A stretch of 5,151 bases of DNA from assembly GCA_017627975.1 (NCBI GenBank), contig JAGAFT010000067.1, positions 1 through 5,151 on the forward strand. The letters are read 5' to 3'. A model generated the notes under the pieces. The model saw nothing but the letters and a program-made list of their open reading frames with translations, searched no databases and had not been told where the DNA came from. This document shows, piece by piece, positions 1-5,151 of this stretch. Source of the stretch: Oscillospiraceae bacterium. GTDB taxonomy: Bacteria; Bacillota_A; Clostridia; Oscillospirales; Oscillospiraceae. Every line of letters begins with the position of its first letter. Position 1 is the stretch's first letter. A program made the position numbers and the translations under genes.

Positions 1-596
1 GCATCCTCAGCCTGTCTGAGCGGCGCCGTCTCCCGGTTCATGTCCTGCTCGTCTCTGTATCGGATTTCCTGCAGGACTTTCTCATAATCCTCCGTAACGC
101 CCTTTTCCTGCAGCTGCAGGACTCTTCGCCTCGCCCGCTCTTCCGCACTTGCCGTCAGAAACACTTTGAGGTCTGCATCCGGCAGGACAACCGTCCCGAT
201 ATCTCTGCCGTCCATCAGGACGCTCTGAGTGCGGGCCAGGCTGCGCTGCATCTCCAGAAGAAACTGTCGGACCACAGGAAGAGCGGACACGTCCGACGCC
301 GCGATAGAGATCTCCGGCATGCGGATGGCATCAGAGACGTCCTCGCCGTTGAGATACATTCTCTGTTCTCCTTCCGCGTCGTATTTCATCTCAATCTGCA
401 GTCCTGGAAGGAGCCCGGCAACGGCCCGCTCGTCTTTCCGGTCAATTCCCGCGCGGACGGCTGCCAGCCCCACCGTGCGGTAAATCGCCCCGGTATCCGC
501 ATACAGGAAGCCGAAAGCCGCTGCACAGCGTCTGGCCAGCGTGCTTTTCCCCGCGCCGGAGGGGCCGTCGATTGCGATCGATATGATATCGTTCAT
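1..596 (-). CDS. cmk: Cytidylate kinase, 3' end truncated by window edge
   Basis: CMP/dCMP kinase, a cytosolic enzyme that transfers phosphate from ATP to CMP or dCMP in pyrimidine nucleotide synthesis and salvage. The frame is open from an ATG at 596 to the left edge, giving 198 complete codons; family members are about 220-225 residues, so roughly 25 C-terminal residues are missing. Visible motifs are the N-terminal P-loop GPSGAGKST (residues 11-19), YADTGAIYR (32-40) of the nucleotide-monophosphate site, DGRDIG (129-134), and the conserved segment RDEQDMNRETAPL (181-193) typical of bacterial Cmk. The start is fixed by the short leader MNDIISIAIDGPSG, normal for the family. It lies 26 bases after the flavoprotein stop, with only a weak AGGA (608-611) as ribosome site, so it is probably the next gene of the same operon. 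No key residue is missing in the visible part. In related genomes plsC, ispH or rpsA often follow; that is outside this window. Confidence 0.96.
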   Translation of the reverse strand, partial: MNDIISIAIDGPSGAGKSTLARRCAAAFGFLYADTGAIYRTVGLAAVRAGIDRKDERAVAGLLPGLQIEMKYDAEGEQRMYLNGEDVSDAIRMPEISIAASDVSALPVVRQFLLEMQRSLARTQSVLMDGRDIGTVVLPDADLKVFLTASAEERARRRVLQLQEKGVTEDYEKVLQEIRYRDEQDMNRETAPLRQAED

Positions 597-607
597 CTGT
601 TTTCACA

Positions 608-611
608 TCCT
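608..611 (-). promoter_or_regulatory. Weak ribosome binding site for cmk
   Basis: AGGA on the minus strand, 11 bases before the cmk ATG at 596. It is short and rather distant, but it is the only purine-rich match in the 26-base gap. Translation may be helped by ribosomes finishing the upstream flavoprotein gene. Confidence 0.4.
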
Positions 612-622
612 GTTTCTTTTCA

Positions 623-1861
623 TCATTTTAAGCAGGTTTCGGCTGCCGATATTCCGGCCAGCCGCCCGGTGCTCCATGCGATCTGTAAGTTGAATCCCCC
701 GGTATAGGCATCCAGATCCAAAACTTCTCCGGCAAAATACAGTCCTGAGATCAGTTTGGACTGCATGCTTCTGGGGTTGATCTCCTTTGTGCAGACTCCG
801 CCTGCCGTGACAATTGCTTCCGCATACGGGCGTGTTCCGGATACTTCGATCGGAAATGCCTTCAGGCTGCGGAGCAGACGCAGTCGGGTCTCTCTGGTGA
901 CCTCGTTGGCGCGGAGCGCCTCCGTAGCCCCCGTCAGGCGGACGAGCTCCGGAATCATGGCATGCGGCATGAGATCGCAAAGCGCATTTCGAAACTCTTT
1001 ATTCTGGTATTTTTTCAGATCCCTCTGAATCCGCAAATCCAGCGTCTTTTCATCCAAAGCAGGCTTCAGGTCAATCTCCAGCCGGTATGAAGCCGTGTCA
1101 AAGTGCCGCATTCGGGAAGATGCGGACAGCACAAGCGGCCCCGACACGCCGAAATGCGTGAAAAGCATCTCCCCCTGCTCCCTGCAGAGCAATCTGTCAT
1201 TCTCATACACACGAAGCTCAACTTTTTTCAGGGAAAGGCCCTGAAGTCTGGCACAGCAGGGGTCCGGGCTCTCCAGCGGAACAAGCGACGGCCGAAGCGG
1301 CGTGACAGTATGTCCGGCCGCCTTTGCGAAGCGATATCCATCCCCTGTGGAACCGGTCAGCGGATAGGACAGCCCTCCGGTACAGACAATGCAGGCTTTG
1401 CAGAAAACGGTCTCATCCTGTGTCTTGACGCCGGAAACGGCTCCGCCATGGAGCGAGATTCCTTTCGCTTCCGCCCGCAGCGTCGACACCCCGTTCTCCC
1501 GGCAGAGCCTCTGCATCAGATTTGCAACGTCATTCGCCTGATCAGACTGCGGGAAGACACGCTTTCCGCGTTCCGTCTTCAGAGGAAGACCGTGGTCTTC
1601 AAAAAAATGCATCACCCGCTCAGGCGGGAATGCCGTCAGGGCACTGTAGAGAAAGCGGCTCTCCCCGGGAATGTTCGCCATGACTTCCCGGACGTCGCTG
1701 TTGTTCGTCAGGTTGCAGCGTCCCTTGCCGGTAATGCGAAGCTTCTTTCCGGTCTTTTCGTTCTTCTCAAGCAGGAGCACATCCGCTCCCTGTCCGGCGG
1801 CAGCAAAAGCCGCCATCATGCCGGCAGGCCCTGCTCCGATGACAACCACATCCGCTTTCAT
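623..1861 (-). CDS. HI0933/YhiN-family FAD-binding flavoprotein (BaiN-like label; candidate 23S rRNA dihydrouridine synthase)
   Basis: A 412-residue flavoprotein of the HI0933-like family, about the usual length. Seen in sequence: N-terminal dinucleotide-binding motif GAGPAG (9-14) with the acidic strand end LLLEKNEKTGKKL (29-41); family signature GKGRCNLTN (45-53); TGGLSYPLTGSTGDGY (161-176); GEMLFTHFGVSGP (230-242); AEAIVTAGGVCTKEINP (347-363); and the C-terminal FAD-contacting block GLYFAGEVLDLDAYTGGFNLQ (373-393). There is no signal peptide or membrane segment, so it should be cytosolic. Databases often call such proteins BaiN, aminoacetone oxidase or NAD(P)/FAD-dependent oxidoreductase. 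The E. coli member YhiN was reported as RdsA, the enzyme making dihydrouridine 2449 in 23S rRNA. The ATG overlaps the rluB stop as ATGA (1858-1861), coupling it to another 23S rRNA modification gene, which supports an rRNA role by inference. Family assignment is firm; substrate is not. Confidence 0.93.
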   Translation of the reverse strand: MKADVVVIGAGPAGMMAAFAAAGQGADVLLLEKNEKTGKKLRITGKGRCNLTNNSDVREVMANIPGESRFLYSALTAFPPERVMHFFEDHGLPLKTERGKRVFPQSDQANDVANLMQRLCRENGVSTLRAEAKGISLHGGAVSGVKTQDETVFCKACIVCTGGLSYPLTGSTGDGYRFAKAAGHTVTPLRPSLVPLESPDPCCARLQGLSLKKVELRVYENDRLLCREQGEMLFTHFGVSGPLVLSASSRMRHFDTASYRLEIDLKPALDEKTLDLRIQRDLKKYQNKEFRNALCDLMPHAMIPELVRLTGATEALRANEVTRETRLRLLRSLKAFPIEVSGTRPYAEAIVTAGGVCTKEINPRSMQSKLISGLYFAGEVLDLDAYTGGFNLQIAWSTGRLAGISAAETCLK

Positions 1862-2574
1862 TCCGTGCTCTCTCCCATCACAGAAGCGATTTCCTCCGCG
1901 CTCAGCGGACGATACCTGCCGCTCGGCAGATCGCCGAGAAGCAGCTCGCCTTCCGCAATTCTGGTCAGTCTGGCCACATGCAGACCGGCTTCTTCACACA
2001 TGCGGCGAATCTCACGGTTGCGCCCTTCCCCGATGGTGATATCCAGCACCGCTTCGCGGTCTGTCTTTTTCAGAATTCGGACCTGAACCGCCCTGACGAA
2101 TACTCCATCCAGCTCAAGCGGCTCCCTCAGCCGGGCAATGCGGGCTTCAAGTCCGTCACCTTCTACCCGGGTACGGTAGGTCTTCAGGATTCTGGAGGAG
2201 GGGTGCATGACGCGGTTTGCAAATTCCCCGTCGTTTGTCAGAAGAAGCAGGCCTTCGGACATCAGATCCAGGCGACCGACCGGGTAGACCCTTCCGGCGG
2301 ATGCCGGAAGCAGTTCCCGAACGGATTTCCGTCCCTGTTCGTCATGCAGGGAGCAGACATAGCCGCGGGGCTTGTTGAGCATGTAGTAGCGCTTTTCCTC
2401 TTTACGAGGCAGTTCTACTCCGTCGAGCGTAATCCTGTCACTGCTCTCCCCGCGATCTCCCAGCTTAGCAGGCCTGCCGTTGATCTGAACACGCCCTTCC
2501 GAGATGACAAGCTCTGCCGCTCTGCGAGACATCAGGCCGGATTCCGCAATAATCTTTTGAAGGCGCTCCGCCAT
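1858..2574 (-). CDS. rluB: RluB-type 23S rRNA pseudouridine synthase (RsuA/RluB/E/F family)
   Basis: Pseudouridine synthase of 238 residues that isomerises a uridine in 23S rRNA (U2605 in E. coli numbering, if the RluB assignment holds). Residues 1 to about 48 form an S4 RNA-binding domain (ERLQKIIAESGLMSRRAAELVISEGRV). The catalytic domain carries MLNKPRGY (65-72), the catalytic-aspartate motif GRLD (100-103, Asp103) followed by SEGLLLLTNDGEFANRVMHP, and the C-terminal EGRNREIRRM (183-192) typical of this branch. No catalytic element is missing. The ATG shares one base with the ytfJ stop (TGATG) and has no strong Shine-Dalgarno, which suggests translation by reinitiation after ytfJ. Its own stop overlaps the next start as ATGA. 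In B. subtilis rluB also sits in the scpA/scpB neighbourhood. RsuA (16S) or RluE/RluF specificity cannot be fully excluded by eye, but length and context favour RluB. Confidence 0.93.
   Translation of the reverse strand: MAERLQKIIAESGLMSRRAAELVISEGRVQINGRPAKLGDRGESSDRITLDGVELPRKEEKRYYMLNKPRGYVCSLHDEQGRKSVRELLPASAGRVYPVGRLDLMSEGLLLLTNDGEFANRVMHPSSRILKTYRTRVEGDGLEARIARLREPLELDGVFVRAVQVRILKKTDREAVLDITIGEGRNREIRRMCEEAGLHVARLTRIAEGELLLGDLPSGRYRPLSAEEIASVMGESTE
1872..1876 (-). promoter_or_regulatory. Ribosome binding site for the flavoprotein gene
   Basis: GGGAG on the minus strand, within the purine run GGGAGAGAG, 10 bases before the ATG at 1861. It lies inside the last codons of rluB and supports the start that overlaps the rluB stop codon. 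Confidence 0.6.
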
Positions 2575-2963
2575 CAGGTCGCGTTCTTCTGCTTCTCGAT
2601 AAAGCTGTCGACTCTGTCGATCACCTGCGGAACCATATCGATCAGGCGATCCACCGTGTTGCTTGCGGGCGGGGTGACGTTGATCATCCGGATCACACCA
2701 TCCTTGATCACAAGGAATCCGATGGGGTCAATCTTGACACCCGTGGCGTTTCCACCGCCGTAAGGTCGGTCACCGCCGATCTTTTTGCCGGTAAACTCAA
2801 CTCCGCCGCCGCCGAAGCCCACGCTGACCCTGGAGATCGGAACCAGCGTGATTCCGTCCGGCGTGTAGATCGGATCTCCGACCACGGTGTCCACCTTCAG
2901 CATGTTTTTGACGTTGTCCATCGTTGCCTGCATGAGTTCGCCAATCGGATTAATGTTCTCCAT
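2574..2963 (-). CDS. ytfJ: YtfJ/GerW family sporulation protein
   Basis: A 129-residue protein of the Spore_YtfJ (GerW) family. In B. subtilis, GerW is a spore protein needed for normal germination linked to the cortex-lytic enzyme SleB; in Clostridia the gene is widespread and its role is less clear. Seen in sequence: an N-terminal helix with NVKNMLKVDTVVGDPI (17-32), then TPDGITLVPISRVSVGFGGGGVEF (34-57), and a second glycine-rich segment PYGGGNATGVKIDPIGFLVIKDG (67-89), which together form the family core. The C-terminal part (TVDRLIDMVPQVIDRVDSFIEK, 103-124) looks like an amphipathic helix. No signal peptide or membrane segment is present. The ATG at 2963 is chosen because AGGAAG lies 8 bases upstream and the N-terminus matches the family. 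It begins 24 bases after the DUF2953 gene, a pairing also seen in B. subtilis (ytfI-ytfJ), and its stop overlaps the rluB start by one base. Confidence 0.94.
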   Translation of the reverse strand: MENINPIGELMQATMDNVKNMLKVDTVVGDPIYTPDGITLVPISRVSVGFGGGGVEFTGKKIGGDRPYGGGNATGVKIDPIGFLVIKDGVIRMINVTPPASNTVDRLIDMVPQVIDRVDSFIEKQKNAT

Positions 2964-2971
2964 CTGATATA

Positions 2972-2977
2972 CTTCCT
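2972..2977 (-). promoter_or_regulatory. Strong ribosome binding site for ytfJ
   Basis: AGGAAG on the minus strand, inside AAAGGAAG, 8 bases before the ytfJ ATG at 2963. It is among the best-spaced Shine-Dalgarno matches in the window and fixes the ytfJ start. It lies in the 24-base gap after the DUF2953 stop. Confidence 0.8.
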
Positions 2978-2987
2978 TTCATCTGTT

Positions 2988-3845
2988 TCAGTTTGTTCTG
3001 TCTGTTTCTGTCGGTTGCTGCACTTGATCCAGGTTTGTCTCTTCTTCTGTCTCCCGGGCCGTCTCCCGGGCCGTCTCCTGAGCTGTTTCCTGAGCTGTCT
3101 CCCGAGCCTTCTGCGCGGCTTCCTCTTCCGCCTTTCGCTGCTCTTCCAGTTCGGCCTGATACCGCGCAGCATCTTCCGGGTGCTCCGCCAGCCACTTTTC
3201 CAGAGCCTGCCGGTTTTCCTTCTCTTCGCGTTTCACCCGCCGTCTGCTGCGCAGGAGAATCATCAGTGCGCCGGCACCGATTCGAAGGCCCGTTCCGATG
3301 ATCTGGCCGATTCGTATCGTCATCGTCAGACCAAACTCAAAAAACATCCGGTCACTGACAAAATCGATATCCGTCCATACACTGCTGTCCCGGCAGTGAA
3401 AGCGCTCCGTACAGATCGGCGCAAGCTGTGACAGCCCTGCATTGACGACCGAGAAGGTCCTCGCCACGAGATACGGGTCACTTCCGGCTGCCGTCCAGTG
3501 CAGCACGAAACGCTCCACCCTGAATTTCCTGCCAAAGCGGCCGAAGCTTTTCAGTACAAGCTTGAGCAGCTCCAGAATCTCTTCCGCATTGAAGGAGAGG
3601 GACCGCTTCTTTTTCGCTTTTTTGGGCTTTTCTTCTTTCGGTTCCGGTTCGGGCTTTGGCTTTTCTTCCGGCTTCTCCGATTTCGGCTCTCTTTTCTTTT
3701 TGGGGATCAGCTGAATTTTGATTCCGGCGGCTTTCGCGGAAACGCGGATCACTTCGTCTTCATACCGCAGATCGGCCCCGATCGGAATCAGCATGATCAA
3801 CGTGATCAGTCCGACCAGTATCGCGAGAATAATCCACCCGACCAT
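2988..3845 (-). CDS. DUF2953 family membrane protein (YtfI-like) with charged linker and repeat tail
   Basis: A 285-residue protein of unknown function that I assign to the DUF2953 family from its architecture and position next to ytfJ. Residues 3-22 form an N-terminal membrane segment. Residues 49-81 are a Lys/Glu/Pro-rich low-complexity linker. The folded core runs from about 86 to 178 and includes NAEEILELLKLVLKSFGRFGRKFRVERFVLHWTAAGSDPYLVARTFSVVNAGL, the most family-like stretch. A second hydrophobic segment at about 179-198 is followed by a basic cluster (SRRRVKRE) and then a highly charged, probably helical tail from 201. That tail ends in five ARET/AQET units (247-266). The two hydrophobic segments suggest two membrane passes with the basic tail in the cytoplasm. 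The ATG at 3845 lies 6 bases past the scpB stop with AGGAG 11 bases upstream. Known members are usually shorter, so the tail looks like a lineage-specific extension. The biochemical role is unknown. Confidence 0.85.
   Translation of the reverse strand: MVGWIILAILVGLITLIMLIPIGADLRYEDEVIRVSAKAAGIKIQLIPKKKREPKSEKPEEKPKPEPEPKEEKPKKAKKKRSLSFNAEEILELLKLVLKSFGRFGRKFRVERFVLHWTAAGSDPYLVARTFSVVNAGLSQLAPICTERFHCRDSSVWTDIDFVSDRMFFEFGLTMTIRIGQIIGTGLRIGAGALMILLRSRRRVKREEKENRQALEKWLAEHPEDAARYQAELEEQRKAEEEAAQKARETAQETAQETARETARETEEETNLDQVQQPTETDRTN
3048..3107 (-). repeat. Five-unit 12-bp in-frame tandem repeat in the DUF2953 gene
   Basis: Five consecutive 12-base units on the coding strand: GCTCGGGAGACA, GCTCAGGAAACA, GCTCAGGAGACG, GCCCGGGAGACG, GCCCGGGAGACA. 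They encode ARET, AQET, AQET, ARET, ARET (residues 247-266). Units differ at only a few positions, and the last two differ only in the final base, which suggests recent slippage or duplication. Because each unit is a multiple of three, copy-number change would lengthen or shorten the tail without a frameshift. Confidence 0.9.
3603..3701 (-). other. Lys/Glu/Pro-rich low-complexity segment of the DUF2953 protein
   Basis: Encodes residues 49-81, which consist almost entirely of K, E and P with a few R, S and A (for example KPEEKPKPEPEPKEEKPKKAKKKR). It separates the N-terminal membrane segment from the folded core and is probably a flexible linker. The DNA is correspondingly purine-rich on the coding strand. 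Confidence 0.8.
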
Positions 3846-3851
3846 ATGTCA

Positions 3852-4481
3852 TCACGCTCCTGTGCCCTTCAGCTCGGCATCATCGAACAGGGTCTGCTGT
3901 TCACTGTTCTGCCCGCTGTCCTGCTCCTGTATTTTCTCAATGCTTTTTCTCAACTGCTCGGTTCCTTCACTGCCCTGAACCTCCGGAAGCGGAGGCAGCT
4001 GCTGCAGCGTTTCGATCCCCATGACCCTCAGGAACGCATCTGTCGTCGCATACAGGGTCGGCCGGCCGGGCGCTTCCAGCTTTCCGCAGGCTTCAATCAG
4101 GCCGCGGTCCTGCAGCGCGGAAACGGTGTAGCTGCTGTCCACGCCGCGCATTTTCTCGATCACGGCACGGGTAACCGGCTGATAGTAGGCCACGATCGCC
4201 AGGGTTTCCAGGGCGGATTGAGACAGCATCGGCGGCTTTCGCTGTTCCAGGGTCTTTATGATGAGCTGTGCATATTCCGGCGCGGAGCAGAGCTGCAGCT
4301 TGTTATCCATCCGCAGAAGGCGTATTCCCCTCTCATTGCGGTCATATTCGTCAGACAGCTCCTTGGCGGCCTGCAGGACCTCATCCTGCTCCACGGCAAA
4401 GACAAGCGAAAGCCTCCCAACCGGGACGCTCTCCCCCGCGGCAAACAGCACAGCTTCCAGAGCGGCTTTTAAATCCGTCAT
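3852..4481 (-). CDS. scpB: Segregation and condensation protein B
   Basis: ScpB, the winged-helix (kite) partner of the SMC-ScpA condensin, which compacts and helps segregate the bacterial chromosome; it binds as a dimer to the central part of ScpA. The product is 209 residues, close to the usual 180-200. Residues 1-80 form the first winged-helix domain (LKAALEAVLFAAGESVPVGRL...). The family hallmark is LSQSALETLAIVAYYQPVTRAVIEKMRGVDSSYTVSALQDRGLIEACGKLEAPGRPTLYATTDAFLRVMGI (86-156), the second winged helix. From about 165 onward there is a Gln/Glu-rich, probably disordered tail. The ATG overlaps the scpA stop as ATGA (4478-4481), with GAGGAAG just upstream, so the two subunits are translationally coupled, as expected for partners in a complex. 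No residues look abnormal. Confidence 0.97.
   Translation of the reverse strand: MTDLKAALEAVLFAAGESVPVGRLSLVFAVEQDEVLQAAKELSDEYDRNERGIRLLRMDNKLQLCSAPEYAQLIIKTLEQRKPPMLSQSALETLAIVAYYQPVTRAVIEKMRGVDSSYTVSALQDRGLIEACGKLEAPGRPTLYATTDAFLRVMGIETLQQLPPLPEVQGSEGTEQLRKSIEKIQEQDSGQNSEQQTLFDDAELKGTGA
3857..3861 (-). promoter_or_regulatory. Ribosome binding site for the DUF2953 gene
   Basis: AGGAG on the minus strand, embedded in the last codons of scpB, 11 bases before the ATG at 3845. It supports this start and indicates that the DUF2953 gene is translated from the scpB message. Confidence 0.6.
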
Positions 4482-5151
4482 GATTCTTCCTCAAAACTCT
4501 CCAGTACCTTTTCAATTTCGTCATCAGATCCGGAAAAATGCAGAATAATCTGTTCGTCGACTCTGTCAAACGTCAGGTTTCCGGACCGGCAGAGCTCCAG
4601 CACGGCCACAAAGGTCGCGACGATCTCAGAGCTGGAGGAACACCTGCCGTAAAGCCCTGCCAGTGACTGCGGTCCCTTCCGCAGCCGATTGATGATTTCC
4701 AGGCCCTTGTCCCGCACACTGTAGACGATCCTCCTCGGCATGGCGGCAAAGAGGCGGCGCTCAGATTCCGGGGTTGAGGCCGTCCCGCGGGTCCAGATCC
4801 CAAGCATCGCCTTCAGCAGGTCTACCGGTTCATGATGATAGGCATATTCCTGCTTCTTCGCCGGCAGAGGCTCAGGCTGCTTGGTCATATACAGAAAGCC
4901 CTTCTCCGAGGAGGCCTTCAGCCGGGGAAGCACCACCGACATGGCCGCGAACCGGTCCCGCGCCTGCAGCTGTTCCAGAGACTGCATCAGAAGCTCCAGT
5001 TCACTGACCTCTTCTTCCGTCGTCAGCAATGTTCTGGTCTTCAAATAGAGCAGATGCGCAGCCATCTGGACAAACTCGCTCGCAATTTCCAGATCAAGGC
5101 TCTGCATCCGTTCCAGATAGTCCAGATATTGATCAAGAATATCCGACACAC
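4478..5151 (-). CDS. scpA: Segregation and condensation protein A, 5' end truncated by window edge
   Basis: ScpA, the kleisin subunit that bridges the SMC ATPase heads in the bacterial condensin and recruits ScpB. The visible part is 223 residues from codon 5149-5147. It contains the end of the N-terminal SMC-binding region (SDILDQYLDYLERMQSLDLEIASEFVQMAAHLLYLKTRTLL, 2-42), a variable acidic/charged middle, and the C-terminal winged helix (SSSEIVATFVAVLELCRSGNLTFDRVDEQIILHF, about 172-205). The GTG at 5149 should be read as an internal valine, not a start: from remembered B. subtilis ScpA (about 251 residues), this Val lines up near residue 33, after the missing EGPLDLLLHLI block. About 32 N-terminal residues therefore lie beyond the right edge. 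The frame stays open to the edge, with no stop. The stop codon overlaps the scpB ATG. Confidence 0.96.
   Translation of the reverse strand, partial: VSDILDQYLDYLERMQSLDLEIASEFVQMAAHLLYLKTRTLLTTEEEVSELELLMQSLEQLQARDRFAAMSVVLPRLKASSEKGFLYMTKQPEPLPAKKQEYAYHHEPVDLLKAMLGIWTRGTASTPESERRLFAAMPRRIVYSVRDKGLEIINRLRKGPQSLAGLYGRCSSSSEIVATFVAVLELCRSGNLTFDRVDEQIILHFSGSDDEIEKVLESFEEES
4486..4492 (-). promoter_or_regulatory. Ribosome binding site for scpB
   Basis: GAGGAAG on the minus strand within the last codons of scpA. Its GAGG part is 7 bases before the scpB ATG at 4481. The site lies entirely inside scpA, consistent with coupled translation of the two condensin subunits. Confidence 0.7.

Noticed and set aside
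597..622. Intergenic gap before cmk considered for a promoter or terminator
   Set aside because: It is only 26 bases long, has no hairpin followed by a T-run and no recognisable -35/-10 pair on the minus strand.
1103..2086. Long plus-strand open frame (327 codons) opposite the flavoprotein and rluB
   Set aside because: It lies wholly antisense to two genes with clear family motifs, its translation shows no recognisable domain and is rich in Arg/Ser/Pro as expected of a shadow frame in G+C-rich DNA.
1978..2763. Plus-strand open frame (261 codons) opposite rluB and ytfJ
   Set aside because: It is antisense to two strongly supported genes and has no coherent domain; the open frame is explained by codon bias on the other strand.
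3051..3072. Palindromic CCCGGG-containing stretch considered as a terminator or operator
   Set aside because: The symmetry comes from two adjacent coding repeat units; there is no T-run after it on the coding strand and it lies inside a gene.
3048..3107. Possible CRISPR-like or regulatory repeat array
   Set aside because: The units are 12 bases, directly adjacent with no spacers, and in frame with a coding sequence, so this is a coding minisatellite.
2950..3195. Minus-strand frame with a GDGPGDGPGD-like repeat in the DUF2953 tail region
   Set aside because: This is the same 12-bp tandem repeat read in another frame. The DUF2953 frame continues from a membrane anchor and family core through the repeat to a stop just before ytfJ, so it is the real one.
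3852..3986. Gln/Glu-rich C-terminal tail of ScpB considered as an unusual extension
   Set aside because: ScpB tails after the second winged helix are commonly variable and disordered, and the total length of 209 residues is near normal.
3498..4472. Long plus-strand open frame (324 codons) opposite DUF2953 and scpB
   Set aside because: It is antisense to well-supported genes. Its Phe/Leu/Arg-rich start mirrors the Lys/Glu-rich linker of the DUF2953 gene and is not a real membrane protein.

Overview
This window is a compact run of seven same-direction genes, all on the minus strand. It reads as part of a housekeeping operon from a Firmicute of the class Clostridia. The order in the direction of transcription (right to left) is scpA (5' end cut off) - scpB - DUF2953 membrane protein (ytfI-like) - ytfJ/gerW - rluB-type 23S rRNA pseudouridine synthase - HI0933/YhiN-type flavoprotein - cmk (3' end cut off). 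The condensin genes next to a DUF2953/YtfJ pair, followed by rluB, the flavoprotein and cmk, point to Clostridia. The YtfJ sporulation/germination family fits a spore former or a descendant of one. Codon third positions look rich in G and C. Genus cannot be decided from this window.

Layout: 4478-5151 is scpA, missing about 32 N-terminal residues. 3852-4481 is scpB. 2988-3845 is the DUF2953 protein, with a charged linker and an ARET/AQET tandem-repeat tail. 2574-2963 is ytfJ. 1858-2574 is rluB. 623-1861 is the flavoprotein. 1-596 is cmk, missing roughly its last 25 residues. Every gene junction is either an overlap (ATGA at scpA/scpB and rluB/flavoprotein, TGATG at ytfJ/rluB) or a gap of 6 to 26 bases. 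There is therefore no room for internal terminators, and I saw no internal promoter. The controlling promoter must lie beyond the right edge.

Functionally the genes fall into three groups: chromosome condensation and segregation (ScpA/ScpB with SMC), an envelope/spore pair (DUF2953 and YtfJ), and RNA or nucleotide metabolism (RluB, the YhiN-type flavoprotein, Cmk). The most useful biological lead is the flavoprotein. It is usually annotated only as an oxidoreductase or 'BaiN', but its family includes E. coli YhiN (RdsA), reported as a 23S rRNA dihydrouridine synthase, and here it is translationally coupled to a 23S rRNA pseudouridine synthase. I found no mobile element, CRISPR array, RNA gene or clearly novel multi-gene system.
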